Source of the DNA: Actinomadura macra NBRC 14102 | GTDB lineage: Bacteria; Actinomycetota; Actinomycetes; Streptosporangiales; Streptosporangiaceae | Direction of reading: 5' to 3' | Length of the DNA stretch: 64,000 bases | Assembly: GCF_001552215.1 (NCBI RefSeq) | Contig: NZ_BCQT01000017.1 | Location: forward strand, 343,864 to 407,863 | Shown here: in pieces, positions 40,828 to 48,421 of the stretch | How the letters are laid out: each line of letters starts with the position of its first letter | Position numbering within the stretch: the stretch's first letter is position 1 | Position numbers and translations under genes: made by a program | The notes under the pieces: model-generated | Database searches by the model: none | What the model was told of the DNA's origin: nothing | What the model saw: the letters and a program-made list of their open reading frames with translations, nothing else

Positions 40828-42189
40828 CTACAGGACGGCCAGGAGGCGCTTGCGCTCGAACGCCGTCACCTCGCGCCGGTACTCCTCCCATTCCTGCCGC
40901 TTGTTGCGCAGGAAGAAGTCGAAGACGTGCTCGCCGAGGACGTCGGCCACCAGCTCACTGCGCTCCATCGCCCGGATCGCCTCGTCCAGGTTCTGCGGGA
41001 GCGGCTCGATGCCGAGGGCGCGCCGCTCGGCGACGGTGAGCGCCCACACGTCGTCCTCGGCGCCCGGGGGCAGCTCGTACCCCTCCTCGATGCCCTTCAG
41101 CCCGGCGCCGAGGATCGCCGCGAACGCCAGGTAGGGGTTGGTGGCCGTGTCCAGAGAGCGGAACTCGATGCGGGTGGAGTGGCCCTTGTGCGGCTTGTAC
41201 ATCGGCACCCGGACGAGCGCGGACCGGTTGTTGTGCCCCCAGCAGATGTAGGACGGGGCCTCTCCCCCGGCACCGGCGGCCGACCCGACATTGCCCCACA
41301 GCCGCTTATAGGAGTTCACCCACTGGTTGCACACGGCGGTGATCTCGGCGGAGTGGCGCAGCAGGCCCGCGATGAACGCGCGCCCGGCCTTGGAGAGCTT
41401 GTACTCCGCGCCCGGCTCGTAGAAGGCGTTGCGGTCGCCCTCGAACAGCGACATGTGGGTGTGCATGCCGGAGCCGGGGTGCTCGGTGAACGGCTTCGGC
41501 ATGAACGAGGCGTAAACGCCCTGCTCCAGCGCCACCTCCTTCATCACCAGCCGGAACGTCATGATGTTGTCGGCGGTGGTGAGCGCGTCGGCGTAGCGCA
41601 GGTCGATCTCCTGCTGGCCGGGGGCACCCTCGTGGTGGCTGTACTCCACCGAGATGCCCATGGCCTCAAGCATCGTGATCGCGTTGCGCCGGAAGTCGTG
41701 CGCGGCGCTGTGCGGGGTGTGGTCGAAGTAGCCGCCCGCGTCCGCCGGCTCGGGCTCGCCACCGTCCTCCGGGCGGTCGTTGAGCAGGAAGAACTCGATC
41801 TCGGGATGGGTGTAGAAGGTGAACCCGAGGTCGGCGGCCCGCGCCAGCGCCCGCTTGAGGACGTAGCGGGGGTCGGCGAAGCTCGGCGTCCCGTCCGGCA
41901 TGAGGATGTCGCAGAACATCCGGCCCACGCCGGGCGACTCCGAGCGCCAGGGCAGCACCTGGAACGTGGACGGGTCCGGCTTGGCGATCATGTCGGCCTC
42001 GTAGACGCGGGCGAAGCCCTCGATCGCCGAGCCGTCGAAGCCGATGCCCTCGCCGAAGGCGCCCTCGAGCTCGGCGGGCGCGACGGCCACGGACTTCAGG
42101 AATCCGAGCACGTCGGTGAACCACAGCCGGATGAAGCGGATGTCGCGCTCCTCCAGCGTGCGGAGCACGAACTCCTGCTGTCGGTCCAA
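40828..42189 (-). CDS. glnA2: Glutamine synthetase-family protein GlnA2
   Basis: 453 residues, GS-I family. GFDGSAIEGFAR, the metal site HPEIEFFLL, GSGMHTHMSLFEG and NPYLAFAAIL are conserved. The segment where GlnA1 has its adenylylated Tyr reads DDVWALTVAERR, without Tyr, so GlnE should not modify it. It matches M. tuberculosis GlnA2 (Rv2222c). Whether it makes glutamine or gamma-glutamyl-polyamines cannot be decided. TTG start at 42189 with GGGAGAAGG upstream. Confidence 0.92.
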   Translation of the reverse strand: MDRQQEFVLRTLEERDIRFIRLWFTDVLGFLKSVAVAPAELEGAFGEGIGFDGSAIEGFARVYEADMIAKPDPSTFQVLPWRSESPGVGRMFCDILMPDGTPSFADPRYVLKRALARAADLGFTFYTHPEIEFFLLNDRPEDGGEPEPADAGGYFDHTPHSAAHDFRRNAITMLEAMGISVEYSHHEGAPGQQEIDLRYADALTTADNIMTFRLVMKEVALEQGVYASFMPKPFTEHPGSGMHTHMSLFEGDRNAFYEPGAEYKLSKAGRAFIAGLLRHSAEITAVCNQWVNSYKRLWGNVGSAAGAGGEAPSYICWGHNNRSALVRVPMYKPHKGHSTRIEFRSLDTATNPYLAFAAILGAGLKGIEEGYELPPGAEDDVWALTVAERRALGIEPLPQNLDEAIRAMERSELVADVLGEHVFDFFLRNKRQEWEEYRREVTAFERKRLLAVL

Positions 42190-42267
42190 GGCCTTCTCCC
42201 TCGCTGGTCCCCGGCCGGCCCGGGGCGTGCCTCCGGGTCCGGCTACCTTGCAGTATGCCCGTCCGCT

Positions 42268-42283
42268 GTTACCGCGACGTTAC
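42268..42283 (-). promoter_or_regulatory. Possible GlnR half-sites upstream of glnA2
   Basis: GTAAC-N6-GTAAC on the minus strand, the same 11-base period as the GlnR box of glnA1, about 80 bases before the glnA2 start. Only one box pair is seen, so the assignment is tentative. Confidence 0.4.
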
Positions 42284-42318
42284 GCGCCGGGCCTCCTGAC
42301 CGGAACATATCCGACCCT

Positions 42319-43122
42319 TCACCCTTCTCCCTCCCCCACCCGGGCGGCGGCGGGATCCAGGACCCGGGACAGGAACACGCGCGTCCGCTCGTGCCCGGGG
42401 TCGGTGATCATCCGGGCCGCCGGGCCCTCCTCGACGACCACGCCGCCGTCCAGGAACACCACCCGGTCGGCGACCTCGCGGGCGAAGCTCATCTCGTGGG
42501 TGACCACGAGCATGGTCATCCCCGCCTCGGCCAGACCGCGCATCACGCCGAGGACGTCGCCGACGAGCTCGGGGTCCAGCGCTGACGTCGGCTCGTCGAA
42601 CAGCATCACCTCGGGTCCCATCGCGAGCGCGCGGGCGATCGCCACGCGCTGCTGCTGACCGCCGGACAGCTGTGCGGGATAGGCACCGACCTTGTCGGCG
42701 AGCCCGACCCGGTCGAGGTTCTCGCGGGCGATCCGCTCGGCCTCCGCCCGATCGCGCCCCAGCACTTTGCGCTGTGCGATCGTGACGTTGCCGAGCGCGG
42801 TCAGGTGCGGGAACAGGTTGAACGATTGGAAGACCATGCCGATCCGGCGGCGGACGGCGTCGATGTCGACCTCGGGGCCGGTCACCTCGGCGCCCACGAC
42901 CCGGACCGTCCCCGCGTCCGGCTCCTCCAGCAGGTTGACACAGCGCAGCAGCGTCGACTTGCCGGAGCCGGACGGGCCGATGACGCACACCACCTCGCCC
43001 CGCTCCACGTGGAAGTCGATACCGCGCAGGACCTCGTTCGTCCCGAACGACTTGCGCAGTCCGCGGATCTCGATGGCGCGCCCGCCGTCCGCGTCCCGCG
43101 CCGGCGTGTCGAGGCCGGTCAT
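42319..43122 (-). CDS. Polar amino-acid ABC transporter ATP-binding protein, GlnQ-like
   Basis: 267 residues. Walker A GPSGSGKST, Q-loop VFQSFNLFPH, signature LSGGQQQR, Walker B VMLFDEPTSALD and VTHEMSFA are intact and typical of the polar amino-acid group. ATG at 43122 overlaps the permease stop by 4 bases. Last gene of the SBP-permease-ATPase operon. Confidence 0.94.
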   Translation of the reverse strand: MTGLDTPARDADGGRAIEIRGLRKSFGTNEVLRGIDFHVERGEVVCVIGPSGSGKSTLLRCVNLLEEPDAGTVRVVGAEVTGPEVDIDAVRRRIGMVFQSFNLFPHLTALGNVTIAQRKVLGRDRAEAERIARENLDRVGLADKVGAYPAQLSGGQQQRVAIARALAMGPEVMLFDEPTSALDPELVGDVLGVMRGLAEAGMTMLVVTHEMSFAREVADRVVFLDGGVVVEEGPAARMITDPGHERTRVFLSRVLDPAAARVGEGEG

Positions 43123-43949
43123 CGCTGCCCCCTCCGCTGCCGCGCTTCGAGCCGCCGGGCCAACAGGCTCAGCGGGATCGTGATGATCAGGTAGCAGATG
43201 CCCGCCACGATGATCGGGGTGGTGTTGCCCTCCTGCCCGGCCAGGTCACGGCCGAACTTGGTGAGCTCCCGCTGCTCCAGCGTGATGCCGAGGAACAGCA
43301 CCAGCGAGGAGTCCTTGCACAGCAGCACCAGCTCGTTGGTGAGCGGCGGGATGATGATCCGGAACGCCTGCGGCAGGATGATCGACCGCATCGCCCGGCC
43401 GTGCGACATGCCGAGCGACCGCGCGGCCTCCAGCTGCCCCTTGGGGACGGCCTGGATACCGGCCCGGATCGTCTCGGCCATGTAGGCCGCGGCGGCCAGG
43501 CCGAGGGCGAGCCCGGCCTGGCCGACGGCGCCGCCGGGGATGGTGGTGCCGGGGAAGGCCAGCGGCACGCCGACGCCCACGAAGATGAAGATCAGCAGCA
43601 GTGGCAGGCCGCGGAACGTCTCGATGTAGGCCGTGGCGAACCATCGGTAGGGCGGCGCCGACGACAGCCGCATCAGCGCGACGACCAGCCCGCCGGCCAG
43701 GCCGAGGCCGAACCCCACCGCGGTGTAGACGGCGGTGTTACGCAGCCCGACCGTGATGATGTCGGGGAACAACTCCTTGGCGACGCCCCAGTTGGCGAAG
43801 TTGAGCCGCAGCGTCGGCCAGTCCGCCAGCAGCACGACGGCCGCGACGATGACGGCGAACAGCGCGTACTGCGCGCCCAGCGAGAGCCGGCGGCGCCTGC
43901 GCGGTGACATCCCGACGGGCGGGCTCGCCTGCGCGGGCTCGGCCGTCAC
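43119..43949 (-). CDS. Polar amino-acid ABC transporter permease
   Basis: 276 residues from the GTG at 43949, which overlaps the binding-protein stop (GTGA). HisM/GlnP family: TVGLRNTAVYT, ETFRGLPLLLIFIF, EAARSLGMSHGRAMRSIILP (EAA loop) and about six helices. The first 35 residues are cytosolic and basic. Confidence 0.92.
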   Translation of the reverse strand: MTAEPAQASPPVGMSPRRRRRLSLGAQYALFAVIVAAVVLLADWPTLRLNFANWGVAKELFPDIITVGLRNTAVYTAVGFGLGLAGGLVVALMRLSSAPPYRWFATAYIETFRGLPLLLIFIFVGVGVPLAFPGTTIPGGAVGQAGLALGLAAAAYMAETIRAGIQAVPKGQLEAARSLGMSHGRAMRSIILPQAFRIIIPPLTNELVLLCKDSSLVLFLGITLEQRELTKFGRDLAGQEGNTTPIIVAGICYLIITIPLSLLARRLEARQRRGQR

Positions 43950-44761
43950 GACGGGCGGCCCGTGGCCGGCATGGGACCAATCCACTTCTCGTAGATCTTC
44001 TTGTAGGTGCCGTCGGCCTTCGCCTGCGTGATGGCCTGGTTCGTGAGCTCGACGAGGCGGGGGTTCTCATCCTTGCGGATCCAGAAGCCGTACTGCTCGC
44101 CGGTGTTCAGGTTGGCGACGATCTCGTATCCGGTGTTCGCCGGGTCCTTCAGCCAGCCCTTGACGACCGGGTAGTCCTGGACGATCACTTTGACCTGGCC
44201 GGTCCGCAGCCCGTCCAGCTCGGCGCTGGAGTTGTCGAAGGACGCCGGGTCCAGCCCCTGGCCCTTGACGTAGTCCTCACCGGTCGTGGCGGCCTGCGAG
44301 CCGATCTTGAGTTTGCGGACCTTGACGTCGCCCAATGAGGTGATCCCGCTGCCCTTCTTCGCCATCAGCGCCTGCGTGGCGTCGAAGTAGGGTTGCGAAA
44401 CGGCCATGAATTTCTTTCGGTCGGGCGTTATCGTCATGCCGCCCATCACGATGTCGCATTTGCCGGCATTCAGCGCCGCGCCCGTCTTCATCGTCTCGAA
44501 CGGGGTGTCGACGACCTTCTGCGTCACGCCCAGCTTCTTCGCGACAAGGTCGACGATGTCGACGTCGAGACCGACGACCTTGCCACCCTGTTCCACCTGG
44601 AACGGCGGGTACGGCAGGTGCGTGCAGGACGTGAGCGCGCCCTTCTTGACAAGCTTGACGCCCTGCACCGTGGCACCCTCGTCACCGCCGCACGCCGAGG
44701 CGGTCAGCGCCAGGGTGGCCAGGCCGGCGCCCAGGGTCCATCGCGTGGTCCGTCTGGACAC
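43946..44761 (-). CDS. Amino-acid-binding lipoprotein of the ABC transporter
   Basis: 271 residues from the GTG at 44761, which has AGGAGGAG upstream. Lipoprotein signal with ASAC at the cleavage site. SBP_bac_3 fold: LPYPPFQVEQGGKVVGLDVD binds the ligand's alpha groups and CDIVMGGMTITPDRKKFM is the family consensus. Glutamine or another polar amino acid is the likely ligand; the nearby gln genes favour, but do not prove, glutamine/glutamate. Confidence 0.92.
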   Translation of the reverse strand: MSRRTTRWTLGAGLATLALTASACGGDEGATVQGVKLVKKGALTSCTHLPYPPFQVEQGGKVVGLDVDIVDLVAKKLGVTQKVVDTPFETMKTGAALNAGKCDIVMGGMTITPDRKKFMAVSQPYFDATQALMAKKGSGITSLGDVKVRKLKIGSQAATTGEDYVKGQGLDPASFDNSSAELDGLRTGQVKVIVQDYPVVKGWLKDPANTGYEIVANLNTGEQYGFWIRKDENPRLVELTNQAITQAKADGTYKKIYEKWIGPMPATGRPS

Positions 44762-44916
44762 GTCTCCTCCTGAGTCGATCGTGATCAAGCACTATGTCAC
44801 GGCCGCCGGGGGGACCGGCAGACTCGCCCATGACCGTCCCCACATTTCCGTTTCTCCAAAAATTGACGTGGCGATCATGGGACCGGTCCGAGCCGGTCAT
44901 TAGCGTGGGCCAGGTC

Positions 44917-45936
44917 GTGGACATCTCACTTCTTCTCTCGACGACCGACCGGGCGGCCCCGCTGGCCGCCCCGTCGGTCATGCACCCGGAGTCGTGGCAG
45001 CTGTGCGCGCAGGTGGAGTCCTGGGCGCGCGGCCGGGGTCTGGTGCTCGGCGACCCCGACACCTCACCGCTCGGCCGGGCCAGATGCGAGCGGCTCGCCG
45101 CGCGGATCTTCCCGGACGCCGACCTCGGCGCCGTGGACCTGTTCGCCCGCTGGCTGACCTGGACGCTCGCGCTGGACGACACCCTGGACCACCCGCCGCT
45201 CGCCGACAGCGGCAGCGCCGTCCACGGACTGTACGACGACCTGCTGCGCGCGATGCGGCGCGGCCACGCCCGGCCCGGCGCCCGGCCGCTGGAGGCGGCG
45301 CTGGTGGAGTTGTGGCACGCCACGTCCGGCGAGATGAGCCGCGACTGGCGCCGCCGGTTCATGCTGCACCTGGAGGCACACCGGGACGGCTGCGCCGAGG
45401 AGGCCGTGAACCGCCGCATCGGGCACACCCCGACGCCCGCCGAGTACGCGCCGCTGCGCCGCCGGGCGTGCGGCCCGTTCCTGTGGGACCTGATCGAGCC
45501 CGTCCTCGGCGTCGAGCTGTCGCCGAGGCTGCTGCGCACGCCCGACTGGAAGACCCTCGCCGACAGCGTCGCCGACGTCGTGGCCTGGGCGAACGACCTG
45601 GCCTCGCATGACCTGGAATCCGAGCGCGGCGACCTGCACAACCTGCCCGCCGTGCTGGCAGCCGCCCACGGGGTGGACATCGCGCAGGCGGGCGATCTGG
45701 TGGTCGAGCACGTCGGAGACCGGATCGAGGCGGCGTGGAAGGCGGCCCGCAAGCTGCCGGACATGCTCGACCGGTTGCAGCTCACGGTCGCGCAGCGCGC
45801 CGCCGCCGCACAGGTCGTGAAAGTCCTGCTGGACACGCCCCGCGCCCATCTGGACTGGCTCGCCGAGTCCGGCCGCTACGAGTCCGAAGGCACCCCGTCC
45901 TCGATACGCCTGGACGCCCTAGCCTCACTGCGCTAG
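44917..45936 (+). CDS. Class I terpene-synthase-like protein
   Basis: About 339 residues from a GTG at 44917; other in-frame starts (GTG 44905, ATG 44980) are possible as no strong ribosome site is seen. The aspartate-rich motif DDTLD follows a TWTLA helix, and NDLASHDLE fits the NSE metal motif (N-D-x2-S-x3-E), 130-140 residues later as in bacterial terpene cyclases. A conserved Arg upstream could be the pyrophosphate sensor. It is therefore probably an active cyclase, product unknown. No prenyltransferase or P450 lies beside it. Confidence 0.75.
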   Translation: MDISLLLSTTDRAAPLAAPSVMHPESWQLCAQVESWARGRGLVLGDPDTSPLGRARCERLAARIFPDADLGAVDLFARWLTWTLALDDTLDHPPLADSGSAVHGLYDDLLRAMRRGHARPGARPLEAALVELWHATSGEMSRDWRRRFMLHLEAHRDGCAEEAVNRRIGHTPTPAEYAPLRRRACGPFLWDLIEPVLGVELSPRLLRTPDWKTLADSVADVVAWANDLASHDLESERGDLHNLPAVLAAAHGVDIAQAGDLVVEHVGDRIEAAWKAARKLPDMLDRLQLTVAQRAAAAQVVKVLLDTPRAHLDWLAESGRYESEGTPSSIRLDALASLR

Positions 45937-45980
45937 CGCTCAGGTTCGAGGTCGGCCCCAACTGTCGCGCGAGCGCGGTA

Positions 45981-46090
45981 TCTGACCGGTGGGGCGAAGC
46001 CGAAGGCAAGCCCCACCGGGAAGATCGCGAAGCGATGACGCGCTCGCCCAAGCACGGTCAAGGGGTCGAGCCGCCAGGCGAGCCCTCTTG
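45981..46090. repeat. Dispersed hairpin-rich repeat, copy 2
   Basis: Roughly 85% like the reverse complement of 25733-25840. The main stem reads CCGGTGGGGC/GCCCCACCGG here and CCGGTGAGG/CCTCACCGG there, so paired changes keep it folded. It lies between convergent genes and encodes the last residues and stop of the ArsR-type gene. Confidence 0.8.
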
Positions 46091-47074
46091 AGTCGGGATC
46101 GCTGAGAAGAGGTCGCCTTCCGGTGTGCGGACGTAGAGGACGCGGCGGCCCAGGCGATGCCCGGTGACCAGGCCGCAGGCGCGCAGAACCCCCAGGTGCT
46201 GGCTCACCGCGCCCGCCGTGACGCCCATCCGTCTCGCCAGCTCGGTCGTGGACGCGGGGGTGGCGAGCGCGGTGAGCAGTTCGGCGCGGCGGCGGCCGAT
46301 GAGCGCGGCGAGCGCGTCCGGCGCCCTGCCCTTATCCGGGGCGGACGGCCCGCCGGCCTCCCAGAGTGTCGCCACGCCGGTCGGCGGGTAGCTGAGCATC
46401 GCCTGGTAGGGCGGCAGCATCACCGACACGTCCGGCCACACGAACACACTCGGGACGAGCAGCAGCCCCTGCCCCGCCAGTTCGCCGTGGAACTCCCAGC
46501 TCCGGTCGATGGACAGCGTCCCCGCACGCCAGGCGACGGCCTCGTGCAGGTCGGCGAACACGCCCTCGGCGCCGTGGGCGGCGAGGGCGCGGGTGCGGCG
46601 CAGAACGTCACCCTCCAGCAGGTCGCGGACGCGCGGCCAGAACGGCTCCACGACGGCGGCCCAGTACCCCTCAAGCAGGTCGGCGATGGTCTCCAGGGTC
46701 CGCTCCGGGTCATCGGCCATCGCCAGCCGGACGGGCCCGGCCCGGTTCCCGCGCTCGGTCCAGCGCAGCTCGCCGGCGACCACCTCGGGGGGCGTCGCGC
46801 GGACGGTGGCCAGTTCGGCGCCGAGGTCGGGCAGCGGAGTGCTCGGCGGCGGAGTGAGGAAGTCGGGAATGTAGCCCCAGGAGGGGACGAGCTCTCGGAG
46901 CGGTCCGATGTCGAGACCCCGCAGCCGGGGCTGGACGGCATGCACCCACGGCAGGTGCAGCGCATGCCCGGACGGGTCGGCGAGGACTCGCAGGCTGCGC
47001 ACCATCTCCCACAGCGGGGAGAACGCGAACCGGACGCGGGCCACGTCGTCCGGTGCGAACACCAGCTCGATCAT
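46058..47074 (-). CDS. ArsR-type winged-helix regulator with DUF5937-like N-terminal domain
   Basis: 338 residues. The N-terminal 240 residues match the long DUF5937-type domain of actinobacterial regulators; the C-terminal 85 residues are an ArsR winged helix (TELARRMGVTAGAVSQHLGV, then GRRVLYVRT). It is divergent from an MFS exporter and probably represses it. ATG at 47074 is 7 bases from TAGGCT, inside a palindrome. The last residues (SPGGSTP) come from the dispersed repeat. Confidence 0.88.
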   Translation of the reverse strand: MIELVFAPDDVARVRFAFSPLWEMVRSLRVLADPSGHALHLPWVHAVQPRLRGLDIGPLRELVPSWGYIPDFLTPPPSTPLPDLGAELATVRATPPEVVAGELRWTERGNRAGPVRLAMADDPERTLETIADLLEGYWAAVVEPFWPRVRDLLEGDVLRRTRALAAHGAEGVFADLHEAVAWRAGTLSIDRSWEFHGELAGQGLLLVPSVFVWPDVSVMLPPYQAMLSYPPTGVATLWEAGGPSAPDKGRAPDALAALIGRRRAELLTALATPASTTELARRMGVTAGAVSQHLGVLRACGLVTGHRLGRRVLYVRTPEGDLFSAIPTQEGSPGGSTP

Positions 47075-47091
47075 TTAGTCCAGCCTAAATG
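47072..47091. promoter_or_regulatory. Operator overlapping -10 and start codon of the ArsR gene
   Basis: CATTTAGGCTGGACTAAATG on the minus strand is a 7-6-7 perfect palindrome. It contains the TAGGCT -10 box and ends in the ATG, so binding would block both initiation of transcription and the start of a leaderless message. It is 39 bases from the divergent MFS gene. Confidence 0.7.
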
Positions 47092-47129
47092 AATGTCGCG
47101 CCCCGCGGCGCTGCTCGACCATCATGTGA

Positions 47130-48389
47130 GTGACCACCCTGGAAGACACTCCTGTCGGCCCGCCGCCCGGCAGGCTCGCGGCGTTCCTGCGGCCCCGGGT
47201 CGGCGGCTTCCCCCGGCCGTTCTGGATCCTGTGGGCGGGGACGCTGCTCAACCGGCTCGGGACGATGGTCGAGCCGTTCATGGGGCTGTACCTGACGACG
47301 ATGCGCGGGCTGTCGCTGGGCGAGGCGGGCGTGGTGATGGCCGTCCTCGGCGCGGGCTCGTTCGCGGGCCAGCTCGTGGGCGGCATGCTCGCCGACCGGA
47401 TCGGGCGGCGCGCCACCCTGACGTTCGCGACCGTCGGCACCGGCGCCGCGATGCTCGCGCTCGGCTACGCGCAGGGACTCCCCGCCATCGTCGTGGCGGC
47501 GCTGCTGCTCGGCGTGCTGCTGGACATGTACCGTCCCGCGTCGCAGGCGATGGTGGCCGACCTGATCTCCCCGGCGGAGCGGCCGCGCGCGTTCGGCCTG
47601 CTGTTCTGGGCGGTCAACCTCGGCTGGGCGTTCGCGATGGTGCTCGGCGGGACGCTCGCCCAGCAGGGCTTCCTGTGGCTGTTCTGGATCGACGCGCTGA
47701 CCTGTGCGGCGTTCGGGCTGCTGGTGTGGCGTGCCGTCCCGGAGACGCGGCGGCGGGACGCGGCGGGCAGCGCGCCCGGCGGGTTCGGCCGCGTCCTGCG
47801 CGACCGAGTCATGGTCACGTACGTACTGATCACGGTGGTCTACACGTTCGTGCTGATGCAGGGCATGACCACGATGCCGCTCGCGATGAGGGAGGAGGGC
47901 CTCGGCCCCCAGGCGTACGGGCTCGCCATCGCCGCCAACGGCGTGCTGATCATCATCGTGCAGCCGGTGGTCAACGCGTGGCTGAGCCGGCGCGACCACA
48001 GCCTGGTGATGGTGGCCGGGTTCGCGCTGGTCGGCGTCGGATACGGGCTGACCGCACCCGCGTCGTCGCTGCTCGCCTACACCGGCGCGATCCTGGTGTG
48101 GACGATCGGGGAGATCATCGCCGCGGCCGTCCTGCAGGCGGTCGTGGCCGACCTGGCGCCGGCCGACCTGCGCGGGCGCTACAGCGGCCTGTACGGGATG
48201 GCGTGGTCGGCGGGGTTCCTGCTGGCGCCGCTCGGCGGCACCCAGCTACTGGAGGCCGGCGGCCCGCCCGCGCTGTGGCTGACGTGCATGGCCCTCGGCC
48301 TGCTCGCCGCCGCCGGACAGCTCGCGCTCGCCCCGGCGATCCGGCGCCGCCGCGCACTCGCCCTCGACCCCCTCTTTTCGTCAAAGTGA
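47130..48389 (+). CDS. MFS transporter, drug-exporter type
   Basis: 419 residues, 12 predicted helices; GGMLADRIGRRATL is the loop 2-3 MFS signature. DHA1-like. It is divergent from the ArsR-type regulator and shares its operator region, so a regulated efflux function is likely. GTG at 47130 by best agreement with coding start; substrate not known. Confidence 0.87.
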   Translation: MTTLEDTPVGPPPGRLAAFLRPRVGGFPRPFWILWAGTLLNRLGTMVEPFMGLYLTTMRGLSLGEAGVVMAVLGAGSFAGQLVGGMLADRIGRRATLTFATVGTGAAMLALGYAQGLPAIVVAALLLGVLLDMYRPASQAMVADLISPAERPRAFGLLFWAVNLGWAFAMVLGGTLAQQGFLWLFWIDALTCAAFGLLVWRAVPETRRRDAAGSAPGGFGRVLRDRVMVTYVLITVVYTFVLMQGMTTMPLAMREEGLGPQAYGLAIAANGVLIIIVQPVVNAWLSRRDHSLVMVAGFALVGVGYGLTAPASSLLAYTGAILVWTIGEIIAAAVLQAVVADLAPADLRGRYSGLYGMAWSAGFLLAPLGGTQLLEAGGPPALWLTCMALGLLAAAGQLALAPAIRRRRALALDPLFSSK

Positions 48390-48409
48390 CGAGACCCGGC
48401 CGGAGGACT

Positions 48410-48415
48410 TAGGCT
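48410..48415 (+). promoter_or_regulatory. Leaderless -10 box for nadE
   Basis: TAGGCT is followed by 6 bases and the GTG at 48422. Confidence 0.5.
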
Positions 48416-48421
48416 GGGGGC

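Noticed and set aside
45940..46000. GGTTCGAGG sequence as a possible tRNA T-arm
   Set aside because: No acceptor stem, anticodon arm or CCA context; it lies beside the dispersed repeat.
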